Shown one piece after another: positions 25,206-37,085 of a stretch of 64,000 bases of DNA. The position numbers and the translations under genes were made by a program. The notes under the pieces were generated by a model. That model ran no database searches. It had not been told where the DNA came from and was given only the letters and a program-made list of their open reading frames with translations. Position 1 is the stretch's first letter, and the number at the start of each line of letters is the position of its first letter. The DNA lies in assembly GCA_023375785.1 (NCBI GenBank), contig SZWC01000080.1, positions 458,542-522,541 on the forward strand, given 5' to 3'. The stretch comes from Penium margaritaceum. Lineage: Eukaryota; Streptophyta; Zygnematophyceae; Desmidiales; Peniaceae.

Positions 25206-25953
25206 TGTTGACCTGATATGCTCCTTGTCCATCGCTGACATTTGGACAAGCACAAGACGGACTAGGCATGCACTGCTCCTTTGGAATAAGTCCCCTAAGT
25301 CTGGTCGAGATAGACAAGGCATGCAGTGCTCCTTGGAGAAAGTCCCCTTGGTCCAAACTGGATAGTATAGCCAGCAAACACTACCTAGGACAACTCCTTG
25401 TGGCTTAGATATTCCAGAGCTAGTCTCTGGAGCGAGAGATCACTGGGTCAAATCCCAGCCAAGTGATTTATTTTCTTTGTGACCAAAAGGGGGACATGAA
25501 GGTTCTAAGAGACATCTTAGAATATTCCAAGGTCCTTCCTGGAGGCTGGCACCACTTGGTGGTCACAAGGAGCGCCATGTAGGCAAGGGGGATGATGCAA
25601 TCCACATTATCCCCAAAGTGGCTCCTCCAAGGAGCCACTGTGCGCCTCGGCTAGAGGCTGGCTTTAGGACTATAAGAACCTGTCAGTTGCCTGTCATTGA
25701 GTACTATTCTTACCTTTGAGACTCCTCACACAGTTGTCCACTAGTGGCAGACAATAAAGAAGCATTGGTTGGTCTAAACCCCAGGAGTTAGCTCCTCGCG
25801 CGAAAGTGACCAGGTGCTAAGGACACACTGCAAGGAAGTGATTCCTATGACCTGCTCAGTGTGGAACTTTGGCTCTGAGGGTGATATCACCTCTTGGTTG
25901 CAATACCAAGAGCGGCCGGCGGGGACCATTGTGTCGCCTCAGGCATGTTGACA
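25206..25953 (+). mobile_element. Lone family B LTR inside copy A7
   Basis: A 748-bp LTR opening TGTTGACCTGATATGC and closing AGGCATGTTGACA, with no internal sequence. It interrupts the RT region of A7. The flanks GCAGT (25201-25205) and GTGGT (25954-25958) look like a decayed 5-bp target duplication. A lone LTR of this kind normally arises by recombination between the two LTRs of a full element. Confidence 0.87.
25400..25470 (+). other. tRNA-like segment inside family B LTR
   Basis: The stretch contains AGAGCTAGTCTCTGGAG and then CTGGGTCAAATCCCAG (25443-25458). The second string is a near-perfect T-arm: 5-bp stem CTGGG/CCCAG with a TCAAAT loop, and it matches an RNA polymerase III box B. 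The first resembles a D-stem and anticodon arm. The overall cloverleaf is irregular. The same segment lies in the other B LTRs (about 60990-61055 plus, about 47536-47610 minus). Confidence 0.5.
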
Positions 25954-26267
25954 GTGGTCACACTCACTGCACTCACATCCCATGTACTGCAGCGCCGCAT
26001 CCAACTTCTGGTTCCAAGCACGCGATGCTTGCTTGAGGCCGTACAGTGACTTTTGCAGCTTGCAAACCAGGTGTTCCTGGCCATCCATGACGAATCCCTC
26101 CGGCTGCTCCATGTAGATCTCTTCCAAGTCACCGTTCAAGAATGTGGTCTTTGTTGTTCTTCTATGCCCCATGGCCACTGCTATGGGTTGACGGACAGGT
26201 TGGGCATGCACTGCTCCCTTGGAGTAAGTCCCCCAAACCTTGTTCGTGGTGCAAGTCCAAGCGAGAC

Positions 26268-26340
26268 ACCAGAAGTGTAGCGCAACGGATAGCATGTTGG
26301 ACTTAGGGACAACAGGTCCTGCGATCGAGCCTTGATGTGC
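26268..26340 (+). other. tRNA-Arg-like segment inside lone C LTR
   Basis: GTAGCGCAACGGATAGCATG resembles box A and the D-arm of tRNA-Arg genes. It is followed by TTGGACTTAGGG and by GCGATCGAGCC as a weak box B. It is the plus-strand counterpart of the segment at 6119-6187, and shared variants show it was already part of the family C LTR before the two copies separated. Confidence 0.5.
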
Positions 26341-26459
26341 GCAGGAGGTTTTTTGACCTTCTAGCACAGGGGAAGTTTCTTAGACATTTCTCCATGCATG
26401 AGGAGAGTGCGCCACTTGGCGGTCAGTGGATGCGCCAATTGGCGGACTGGTGAGGTGGT

Positions 26460-26827
26460 NNNNNNNNNNNNNNNNNNNNNNNNNNNNNNNNNNNNNNNNN
26501 NNNNNNNNNNNNNNNNNNNNNNNNNNNNNNNNNNNNNNNNNNNNNNNNNNNNNNNNNNNNNNNNNNNNNNNNNNNNNNNNNNNNNNNNNNNNNNNNNNNN
26601 NNNNNNNNNNNNNNNNNNNNNNNNNNNNNNNNNNNNNNNNNNNNNNNNNNNNNNNNNNNNNNNNNNNNNNNNNNNNNNNNNNNNNNNNNNNNNNNNNNNN
26701 NNNNNNNNNNNNNNNNNNNNNNNNNNNNNNNNNNNNNNNNNNNNNNNNNNNNNNNNNNNNNNNNNNNNNNNNNNNNNNNNNNNNNNNNNNNNNNNNNNNN
26801 NNNNNNNNNNNNNNNNNNNNNNNNNNN
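26460..26827. other. Assembly gap of 368 Ns
   Basis: A run of N within the lone C LTR. The other C LTR suggests that little sequence is missing here, roughly 30 bp between GGTGAGGTGG and CACACACCTTAGAAGCC, so the printed gap size is probably arbitrary or over-estimated. Confidence 0.95.
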
Positions 26828-29800
26828 CCCACACACCTTAGAAGCCAGGCCTAGGACTATATGTACCAGGCTCATTCCTCATTCTAATTACACAATCTGG
26901 CCTTAGATGCTCCTCACAGAGTTGTCCAACTAAGGAACAGTATAAAGAAGACACTGGTTGGTCTAAGCCCCAGGAGTTAGTCTTTGACTAGCACCTCGCG
27001 CGAAAGTGACCAAGTGTTAAGTGGACACAGTTGCTAGCAAGTGATTGCCTAGGAATTGCTCAGTGTGGAACCGTGATCCTGAGGGTGATATCTTCTCCTA
27101 GCTGAAATGCTAGGAGCGGACGGCAGGTGCTATTGTGTCGGCCCTGTTTTCTAGTCCGTTTGCCTCAGGCCGGTTGACAGTCTTGACATCCATGTGGTGA
27201 ATCTCGAAGTCCTCAGCTGCTGCATAAGAAAGGAGCGTATCCACAGAGGCAAACTTTGCAACAGGAGCAAACGTTTCTGTGTAGTCGATGCCTTCCTGCT
27301 GCAAGTAGCCCTTAGCAACCAGCCTCGCCTTGTACTTTTCCAGGTTGCCATGTGCTCCCCGCTTCTTCTTGAATAACCACTTGCACTTGATCACTTTACG
27401 TCCAGGTGGACGCTCAGTCAGCTCCCATGTTCCGTTATCGAGCTATGACTATATCTCCTGCAGTACAACTTGCGCCCAATCTGCTGCATCTGGTGCAGCC
27501 ATGGCCTCCTTGTATGACGATGGCTCATCTGAATCTACTGCAACTGCGACATTCTTTTATGTTCTGGTTTCTGTTGCATCCGGAAATTGCCGCGCTCACC
27601 AGGCTTGTACCGTTCCCTAAGAAGGTACCTGCGACCTGGTGCTGGAACGTTAGCGGGGGACTGGCGTGGTGCTGCTAGCAATACTGCTGCTGCTGGTGGT
27701 GTTGCATCTTTCTCCTCTGTTTTTGCCGATGAGGCTACTGTATCTGCTGCATCTGACATGGGAGAGTAGGGTAATTCTCCCACAGTCATAGTAGAGGAAC
27801 GATCAGGGGAGATTCGGTCAAGAAGGATATCTGCTCCCACTGCCTCGTCAGCTGCTGGTTTTGCTGCCTCTTTGCAGATGATGTTGGTGCCGATGACATT
27901 TCTCTCGTTGAAGATGACATACTTGGAGATTATGACATGACTTGTATCCCTCTCGTAGACGCGATAGGCCTTGCTTGCCTCGTCATAGCCTATCATCGGT
28001 ATCTGTACGCTCTTCACGTCCCACTTCTGCCTCTTCTTCTTCGGCACGTGTATGTGTGCCAACCTCCCCAACGCGCGAAGATGACCCATGCTCGGCTTCT
28101 TGTCGGACCACGCCTCGTACGGCGTCATCTGCTCCACGGCCTTGGTTGGACTACGGTTCTTGATGTGCACCGCAGTGGTCACTGCTTCGGCCCAGAAGTC
28201 GTATGTGAGCCGAGCCACGTGCAGCATGGAGCGTGCCGACTCAACGATGGTGCGGTTGGCGCATTCTGCTAGATCGTTTTACTACGCCGAGTATGGCACG
28301 GTACGCAATGTCTTGATGCCAGCTGCTGCAAGGTAGTCCTGGAACTCCTTGCTCAGGTACTCTCCACCATGGTCGCTACGCAACGCCTTGATCTTCTTGC
28401 CGGTCTGGTTCTCCACCATTTCCTTGAACTCCTTGAACCTGTCAAAGCACTGGTCCTTGGAGGAAAGGAAGTACACAGCAGTGTAACGGCTGAAATCATC
28501 AATGACGGTGAGAAAACACCTAGAGCCTCCAAAGCTCTAGGTCTGCATCGGGCCACACAAGTCTGTGTGGACCAACTTCAGGACCTCCTTCACATGCTCC
28601 CCTGCTCTGGAGAACGTCTCGCGATGCTGCTTCCCCTCCAAACAGCCGATGTACAACTGCTGCTCAAAATTAGAGATGGTGGACAAGTCACATACCATCT
28701 GCTTTGTTTGAAGTTGCTGCAAGGCGCGCCCGCCGATGTTGCCGTAGCGTGCATGCCAGATTTTGCCATCTATGGCCTGCACCATTGGTGCAAGACTGTG
28801 CTTGCGCGGGATCTTGGTCGCCTCCAACAAGTGGTACATGTCGCCTTCCTTCACCGACCTGGCCAACTCCTCTCCCGTTTCCTTGTCGAAGATGTAGCCA
28901 TAGTCATCGTAAAAAATGACTCGCAATCCTGTGTTGGTGAGAGAGGACACTAGGAGAAGGTTAAACGCAGCATAAGGTACATACAGCACGCCATGGAACA
29001 CTTCCACTTCAATGTCACGCGGGGTCTCAAACCACATCTCCACAATCCCAATCCCTTCAAGATACACCACCCGATCATCACCTAAAGCAATCGGACAAGG
29101 AGAATGGAGAGCAGCTGCGTAAACTACTCGAGGTGCATCAGGCTCTTGGTACACCATGAGTCCTTGTACCATGCGAGATCTGCCTTCTCTACCCGCGACA
29201 TATCAGACTTCGCCATGAAGAGATGCACCTCCTTGGCCACGTTCATGTTGCCAAAATGGCGCACGCCGGTCTGGTTTTGCTGCTGCTGCTACTGACTCTA
29301 CTATGACTTCTGCTGTTGCTGTTGTGGAGATTGCTCCTTTTGCTACTGTTGCTGATGCTACTCCTTTTGGTCCCTCTTGAACTTGAAGCACTCTTTCTGG
29401 AAATAGTGGCACTTGCCTTTCTTCTTGCCTCTTTGCTGCCCACACTGCTGCTCCTGCTGGTTACGTGAGTTTGTGGCTACAAATGCTACTTCACTGCTAC
29501 CGCTGCCATTGTGCTTTGCTGTACTACGACGCACTTCTACCTGCACTAGATATGTGCAGATGAAGTCCAGGTCGAGAGTCGGCTGGCACTCCAACGTCTC
29601 TCGTACCGTATCGTAGCTCATTGGGAGTCCCCTCAGTAACAAGAGGATGAAGCGCGTCTCTTCCACAGGGTTGCCGGCTGCTTTCAATTGCTTTGCCAGC
29701 TCCTTTGTCCTGTCCAAGTACGCCTCCATCCCTTCGCCATCCTATATTTTCAATGCAATCATCTTCTCCTCCAAAAGCATGAGAAATACAAGATTCTTGC

Positions 29801-30791
29801 TTTCATACTTCTTACACAACGCGTCCCACCCTTCTTTTGTAGTAGCCTTGTCACTCACGTACTAAAGATGCAAGTTGGAGATGGCGTTAACAAGAAGCCT
29901 GTAAGCCTGCCTGTCCTTCTCCTTCCATTCCTCATATGCCGCTCCTGCAGTTGTAGATGAACTTGCATGTGCTGCATCTTTCTCCGGCGTCTTCCCCACC
30001 ACCACCTGCGCTGCGGTGATACCTTTTGCCTCTGGAGGCGGAGCGCACTCGTCGTTGCTCACCACCTTGCACAAGCCCCTCTCCTCCAAAAGGAGGCGGA
30101 TACGGATCTTCCAAAACATGAAGTTGGCATGTCCTTTCAGCCTTTCCAAGGACTTGGCTGCTGTGACCACGCTTGCTACTGCCATTTTCAGCTTTGGTCA
30201 TTCTCAATGCTGCCCTTGGATGGCGGCGCTACGCCTACTTTTACTGTTACTTCTGCCAGAAATATATCTGACAGAAAATAGACTGTAGAGGCCAGCAGAC
30301 TGCGAATGTTGAAAAACTGAGTCCACCACTGGAAAATTGAGCTAAAAAACGTTCGGATCGACCCATAAAACAGGGTCATCAACAGGGGATTTTGAGAGAT
30401 GCCCTTATGAAAACAGGGTATGCTAATGCTCCTATTCCAGCTCACACCAGCCAGCTTGTACATGACATTTCTCCCAAACATCAATGGAATGAAAATATTT
30501 TTACACCAATGGAAAGCTTAGGAAAAGAACTACAATTCGCATGTACCACTTTTTAAATTTGACAAAGAAACAAGAGAGTTATGGTCATCACAAGACAACA
30601 GTCTTACACATAGAGAAGAGAGTAGCACTGGCTGACTTCATACTGAGCATAGCTCTCAATCCGATTGTTGGATCTTTGCGATCTTAGGTTTGTTGGAAAG
30701 CTTGAGTAGTCTATCATCAAATTTAGTGATGGTTTGACCCTAACCCGTCACTTTGAAAGTGACGGCCTCTGCTAGCTGAAACAAGCTGAAC

Positions 30792-30806
30792 TTGGCTATA
30801 ATACCA
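30792..30806 (-). other. Primer-binding site of copy A7 (decayed)
   Basis: The minus strand reads TGGTATTATAGCCAA beside the 5' LTR, a drifted form of the family A site TGGTATCAGAGCCAG. Position and spacing (two bases inside the LTR) agree with the other copies. Confidence 0.65.
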
Positions 30807-30808
30807 AA

Positions 30809-31547
30809 TGTCGTCACTTGAGGAGAGAAAGAGCCTTGGAGCAGCGAGCATGTGGGACAGAAAAGGCATCAGTTGTGCTGAAGAATAGTTTTTGAATCTC
30901 TCAGAATGATGGAGTACATATAGAGCTAGAGCTTGGTCAAGTCAGCCCTCTCACAAGTTACACCACTTAGTCATGGAAGCTAAGACTCACACAGTAGAGT
31001 TCATAATCTCACACAAGAAAGGAAATCAGCCTAGCAATCAGGCTGACCACTCACACACAACCTAGAGTGCTAGAAAATGCTCTCATGGCACACTCCTAGT
31101 GGTCACATAACCCACAATCCCATGGAGAATCGCCATGTGTCCATGGCTAGCATAGAAGGATCTTACCTCTCCTAAAAAGTAAGGAGAGGTACCTTTTTGC
31201 TAGTCAGTACACTCTGACAAGGCAATCCAAGAATGTAGGACCTTTTTGGATATTTCTCCCATCAGGTCTTGACCCTGGACCTCTTGCCGTTTTTCTTTTC
31301 TCAGGCTAAGGCATGGAGCCATCGCCCATGGTCATCCACGCACCGACGGTCCATGACCCCAGAAACTTAAAAAATTCATATCACCCAATCCAACTGTTGG
31401 ATCAGCCTCAACCTTTGACCGTAGACAATTTGCCACCTGATCTTTCCAATGGTGAAGTTGGATCGACGATCGGAGTAGGCGTTTGGTAGTTTCCTGGAAC
31501 TTGCTCATGTGGACCTGAAACTGAGCCGGATGGCTCCTTTCCCAACA
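30809..31547 (-). repeat. Family A 5' LTR of copy A7, subtype 2
   Basis: A 739-bp LTR opening TGTCGTCACTTGAGG and closing TTTCCCAACA in plus reading, of the rarer subtype with CCAAGAATGTAGG. Followed directly by ATGGT and satellite. Confidence 0.88.
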
Positions 31548-31879
31548 ATGGTATGGCATGATATAGTATGGTATGGTATCGTATACTATAGTATGGCATG
31601 GTATGGTATGACATGGTACCGTATGGTATGATATGGGATGGTATGGTTTGATATATCATGGTATGGTATGATATGATATGATTTAGTACTGTTTGGTATG
31701 AAATGGATTTGTATGGTATTGCATGGTATGATATGGTATGGTATGATATAGTTTGATAGTTTGATATGGTATGGTATGGTTTAAAATGGTATGTTATGGT
31801 GTGGTATGGCTTGTATGATATAGTTTGGTAAAATATGGTATGGTATGGTATAATATGGTATGATATGGTATGCTATGGT
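31548..31879 (+). repeat. TATGG satellite, block S3
   Basis: A 332-bp degenerate TATGG array held between two family A LTRs. Both junctions are at ATGGT (31548-31552 and 31875-31879). It is more degenerate than S2 and S4. Confidence 0.92.
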
Positions 31880-32186
31880 TGTTGAAACTCGAGGAGAGAG
31901 GGAGCCTTGGAGCAAGAAGCATGTGGGACTGAAAGGGCATGTGTCATGTTGAAGAATTATCTTTGAATCACTCAAAATAATGGAGTACATATAGATCTAG
32001 ATCTTGGGCAAGTCTACGCTTTCACAAGCAACACCATGGAGCCATCCCCCATGGTCACCCAGATACCGGCAGTCCATGGCCTTAGAAACTTTGAAAATTC
32101 ATCTCTCAATCCGACCACTGGATCAGCCTAAAACTTGGACCATAGACAATTTGCCACCCGCTCTTTGCAAAGGTGAAACCAGATTG
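31880..32186 (-). repeat. Family A LTR piece A8
   Basis: Minus-strand LTR sequence opening TGTTGAAACTCGAGG beside the satellite. It carries the start and end regions of a family A LTR in shortened form and stops where the 5' LTR of A9 begins on the other strand. No internal sequence is attached. Confidence 0.82.
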
Positions 32187-32920
32187 TGTTGGAAAAGGAG
32201 CAATCCGGCTCAGTTTCAGGTCCACAAGAGCACATTCCAGGAACTACCAGATGCCTGCTCCGATCGTCAATCCAACACCATTGGAAATATCAGGTGGCAA
32301 CTTATCTACAGTGCAAGTTTCAGGCCGATCCAATGGTCGGATTGGGAGATATGAATTTTTTAAGTTTCCAGGGTCATGGACCGCCGATGTCTTTGTGGCC
32401 ATGGGTGATGGCTCCATGCCTTAGCCTGAGACAAGAAAAAGGCAAGAGGTCCAGGGTCAAGACCTGATGGGAGAAATATCCAAAAAGGTCCTTGGTCTTA
32501 GGATTGCCTTGTCAGAGTGTACTGACTAGGATAAAGGTACCTCTCTTTACTTTTTAGGTGAGGTGAGATCCTTGTGTGCTAGCCATGGACACATGGCGAT
32601 TCTCCATGGATTTGTGGGTGATGTGACAACTAGGAGTGTGCCATGAGAGTATTCTTTACCTCTCTAGGTCGTGTGTGACTGGTCAGCTTGATTGTTAGGC
32701 TGACTTCCTCCCTTGTGTGCGATTGTGCACTCTAGTGTGTGAACCTTAACCTCCATGGCTAAGTGGTATGGCTTGTGAGAGGGTTGACTTGCCCAAGCTC
32801 TAGCTCTATATGTACTTCATCATTTTGAGTGATTCAACAACCATTCTTTAGCACAAGTGATGCCCTTTCAGTCCCACATGCTCGCTGCTCCAAGGCTCCT
32901 TCTCTCCTCTAGATCCAACA
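32187..32920 (+). repeat. Family A 5' LTR of copy A9
   Basis: A 734-bp LTR opening TGTTGGAAAAGGAGC and closing CTAGATCCAACA, followed by TTTGGTATCAGAGCC. It is of the commoner subtype, with CTTGGTCTTAGGATTGCC. Confidence 0.9.
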
Positions 32921-35900
32921 TTTGGTATCAGAGCCAAGTTCTGCCACTTTCAGCTAGTACAGGCCGTCGCTTTGAGAGTGATGGGTTAGGGTAGAACCTT
33001 TACCAAATTTGACAATCAACCACTGGATCTTCAAGTTCAAGAGACAAGCTTTCAAACGAGCCCAAGATCGCGAACCTCCAACGGTCGGATTGAGAGTTGC
33101 TCAAAACGAGGTCGGCCAGGGCTACACTCTTCTCTCTGAGTAAGACTGTCGCCTTGTGATGACCATAACTCTCTTGTTTCTTTGTCATATTTAAAAAGTA
33201 GCACATGAGAATTGAAGCATTTTTCCTAAGCTTTCCATTGGTGCAAAAATATTTGCATTCCATTGATTTGTTTGGGAGAAACGCTGTTTACAAGCTGGCT
33301 GGTCTAAATTGGAGTAGGAGCAGAAGTATACCCTGTTTTCAAGAGGGTATATCTTTGAAAATCCCCTGTTAATAACCCTGTTTTATGGGTTGATCTGAAA
33401 GGTTGTGAGCTGCATTTTACAGTGGTTAGCCCTGTTTTTCCAAATTCCCAGTCTGCTGGTATCTACAGTCCATTTTCTATCAGACAGATTTCTGGCAAAA
33501 GCAACAGTAGAAGCAGGGGTAGCGCCGCCCCCCAAGTGCAGCGTTGAGCATCACCAAAGCTCAAAATGGCAGCAGCAGGCGTGATCACTGCAGTCCAGCC
33601 CTTCGAGAGGCTGGAGGGACACGCCAACTTCACGTTTTGGAAGATCCGTACCCGCCTCCTTTTGGAGTGGGGCTTGTGGGAGGTGGTGAGCGACGTCGAG
33701 CGCGCTCCGCCTCCACAGTCAAAAGGCATCACCGCAGCACAGGTGGTGGCAGGGGTGATGCCGCAGAAGGGTACAGCCGATGCAGGTTCATCTCCAGCTA
33801 CACCAGCGACTTATGGAAGAAGAAGGACAGGAAGGCCTATAGGTTGTTTGTCAACACCATCTCCAACCCGCATCTTCAGTACGTGAGTGACAAAGCTACT
33901 GTAAAGGAGGGATGGGACGCGTTGTGCAAGAAGTATGAGAGCAAGGATCTTGCATTCCTCATGCTTTTGGAGGAGAAGATGATGGCGCTGGAAATGGAGG
34001 GTGATGAAGGGATGGAGGCATACCTAGACAGGGCAAAGGAGCTGGCGAAGTAGCTGAGAGCGGCTGGCAACCCTGTGGAAGAGACGCGTTTCATCCTCCT
34101 CTTACTGAGGGGACTCCCAACCAGCTACGATACGGTACGAGAGACGCTAGAGTGCCAACCCACTCTCGACCTCGACTTCATCTGCACACACCTGGGATTT
34201 TAAGTTCAAGAGGGGCCAGACGGAGCAGCAGCAGCAGTAGCAAAAGCAGGAGTCTCCACAACAGCAGCATCAGTAGTCACAACAGCGTCAACAGTAGTAG
34301 CAGCAGCAATACCAGGCTGGTGTGTGCCACTTTGGAAATATGAATAGGGCCAAGGAGGTGCGCGACCCTCTCTTCATGGTGAAGTCTGACATGTCGCAGG
34401 TGGAGAAGGCCGATCTCGCATGGTACAAGGACTCAAGATGTACCAAGAGCCTGACACATCACAAGGAGTGGTTTTCGCAGCTGCTGTCCATCCCTCCCCG
34501 TCCTATCGCTCTGGGTGATGATCGGGTAGTGTATGGCGAGGGGATTGGGATTGTAGAGATGTGGTTGGAGACCCCGCGTGATATTGAAGTGGGAGTGTTC
34601 CATGGCGTGCTGTACGTACCTAATGCTGCGTTCAATCTTCTCCCAGTTTCCTCTCTCACCAACACAGGACTGCAAGTCGTCTTTGACGATAAATATGGCT
34701 ACATCCTCAACAAGGAAACAGGAGAGGAGTTGGCCAGGTCAGTTAAGGAAGGCGACATATACCGCCAAGTGAGGGTGACCAAGTTCCCGCGTAAGCAGAG
34801 TTTTGTAGCAGTAGTGCAGGCAATAGATGGGGAGATCTGGCACGCACGCTATGGCCACATCGGTATGCACGCCTTGCAGCAGCTTCAAGCAAAGCTGATG
34901 GTGCGTGACTTGTCCACCATCTCGAACTTTAAGCAACAGCTCTGCATCGGCTGTTTGGAAGGGAAGCAGCATCGTGAGGCGTTCTCTCGAGTAGGGGAGC
35001 GTACAAAGGAAGTACAAGAGCTGGTCCACACAGACTTGTGTGGCCCGATACAGACCCAGAGCTTTGGAGGCTCTAGGTATTTTCTCACCTTCATTGATGA
35101 TTTCAGCCGTTACACTGTTGTGTACTTCCTTGCTTCCAAGGACTAGTGCTTTGACAGGTTCAAGGAGTTCAAGACAATGGTGGAGAACTAGACTGGCAAG
35201 AAGATCAAGGCGCTGCGCAGCAACCACGGTGGAGAGTACCTGAGCAAGGAGTTCCAGGGTTTACCTCGCTACAGCTGACATCAAGGCACAGCACACCGCG
35301 CCATACTCGCCGCAGCAGAATGATGTAGCAGAACGCGCCAATCACACTATCGTTGAGTCGGCGTACTCCATGCTTCGCGCGGCTCGGCTGACCTACGACT
35401 TCTGGGCCGAAGCGATAAGCACTGCGGTGTACATGATGAACCGCAGTCTAAGGCGTTGGAACAGATGACCCCATACGAGGTGTGGTTCGGCAAGAAGCCG
35501 AGCGTGGGTCATCTTCGCGCGTTTGGCAGCTTTGCACACATTCACGTGCCAAAGGAGAAGCGGCAAAAGTGGGACGCGAAGAGCGCGCAGATGCTGATGA
35601 TTGGCTATGATGTGGCAAGCAAGGCCTATCACCTCAACGAGACGAATACAGGCCACGTCATCATCTCCAGGGATGTCACCTTCAATGAGAGCAACGTCAT
35701 CTGCACCAACATTATCTGTGAACAGGCAGTAGAACCAGCATCAAACGAGGTAGTGGGAGTAGATATCCTTTCTGATCCAGTCTCTACTGATCCTTCCTCT
35801 ACTTTGAGAGTGGGAGAACCAGTCTATTCTCCCATGTCTGATGCAGAAGATACAGTAGCCTCATCAGCAGAAGGAGAGGAAGAAGATGCCGCACCACCAG

Positions 35901-37085
35901 TAGTAGGAGTTGTGCCAGCAGCACCGTGCCAGCCACCCGCTAACGCTCCTGAACCAGGTCGCATGTATCCTCTTAGGGTGCGCTACAGGCCTGGTGAGCG
36001 CGGCCATTTCTGGATGCTGTAGAAACCAGAGCAGATGAATGTCGCAGTTGTAGCAGATTCAGATGAGCCAACTTCATACAAGGAGGCCATGGCTGCACCT
36101 GATGTAGCAGATTGGGCGCAAGTCGTGCAGCAAGAGATACAGTCGCAGCTAGACAACGGCACGTGGGAGCTAATTGAGCGTCCACGTGGACACAAGGTGA
36201 TCAAGTGCAAGTGGGTGTTCAAGAAGCGGGGAGCAGATGGCAACCTGGAAAAGTACAAGGCGTGGCTGGTCGCCAAGGGCTACTCGTAGCAGGAAGGCAT
36301 CGACTACACCAAAACCTTTGCTCCTGTTGCAAAGTTTGCGTCCATGCACATGCTCCTTTCTTAAGGAGCAGCTGAGGACTTCAAGATTCACCACATGGAT
36401 GTCAAGACAGCATTCTTGAATGGTGACTTGGAGGAGGAGATCTACATGGAGCAGCCAGGGGGGTTCGTCATGGATGGCCAAGATCACCTGGTTTGCAAGC
36501 TGCAAAAGTCGCTGCACGGCCTCAAGCAAGCGTCGCGTGCTTGGAACCAGATATTGGATGCGGCACTGTAGTGCCTTGGGTTTGAGCGTAACGACTGTGA
36601 CTGTAGCGTGTATCACTAGCAGCATGAGCATGAGATCCTCATCATCATTGTCTATGTGGATGACATGCTTCTCCTTTCCAACAGCATGTCTGCACTACAG
36701 GAGTTCAAGGAGGCCATGCAAGAGCGCTTTTAGATGTCTGATCTCGGGGAGGCATCATACTTCCTCGGTATGCAGATCACGCGTGACCATAAATCATGCT
36801 CTCTCTCGCTACAGCAGAGCCGTTACATCAAGGATGTCTTGCAGCCGTTCGGCATGGCAGAGGCAAAATCCATCGGCACGCCGCTGGAGACGCGGCAGTA
36901 CCTCGTGAGCTTCAATGGAGAAGCGAATATAGCTGAGTAGCAAAAGTACCAGAGCGCAGTCGGTAGTCTCATGTACCTGATGGTAGCAACCAGGCCAGAC
37001 CTCGCACAGGCTGTGAGCGCTGTGAGCCAGTACATGGCGAACCCCGGACCTGAGCACCAGAAGGCAGTGAAGCGGATCTTCCCCT
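32187..37085 (+). mobile_element. Ty1/copia family A, copy A9
   Basis: Plus-strand Copia fossil. Order: 5' LTR (32187-32920), primer-binding site (32923-32935), leader with hairpin (32965-32983), gag (from 33566), Gln-rich tract (about 34215-34320), and protease with DSRCT near 34435. Next come pre-integrase with HARYGHIG near 34850, integrase (about 35020-35600), linker (about 35720-36020), RT (about 36120-36900, YVDD near 36655) and a short stretch beyond RT. The copy then gives way at 37086 to the 5' LTR of A10, so it has no 3' LTR of its own. It is broken in many places. Confidence 0.88.

Larger units (their letters stand above)
26152..27179 (+). mobile_element. Lone family C LTR inside copy A7
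   Basis: An LTR opening TGTTGTTCTTCTATGCC and closing GGCCGGTTGACA. The length is 1,028 bp including 368 Ns, so about 660 bp are known. A perfect 5-bp target duplication, GTCTT, lies at 26147-26151 and 27180-27184. It interrupts RT of A7. It is in the opposite orientation to the C LTR at 5616-6304, to which it aligns along its length. Confidence 0.9.
23303..31547 (-). mobile_element. Ty1/copia family A, copy A7, with two lone LTRs nested inside
   Basis: The longest element of the window (8.2 kb), minus strand. In plus order: 3' LTR (23303-24215), polypurine tract, RNase H (about 24230-24700), and RT in three segments (about 24700-25205, 25954-26146, 27185-27480) separated by a lone B LTR and a lone C LTR. 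These are followed by the linker (about 27540-27870), integrase (about 27880-28560), pre-integrase (about 28560-28800), protease region (about 28900-29210), Gln-rich tract and knuckle (about 29250-29430), gag (to about 30185), a 600-bp leader, the primer-binding site (30792-30806) and 5' LTR (30809-31547). Without the two insertions it is about the standard length. It is broken, with many breaks. The right end meets satellite at ATGGT. Confidence 0.88.

Noticed and set aside
26268-26340. A working tRNA-Arg gene
   Set aside because: The anticodon arm does not fold with a normal loop and box B is weak, so I report it only as a tRNA-like segment.
26361-26875. Open frames of about 150 codons across the N run
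   Set aside because: They consist mostly of undetermined residues and exist only because N cannot form a stop.
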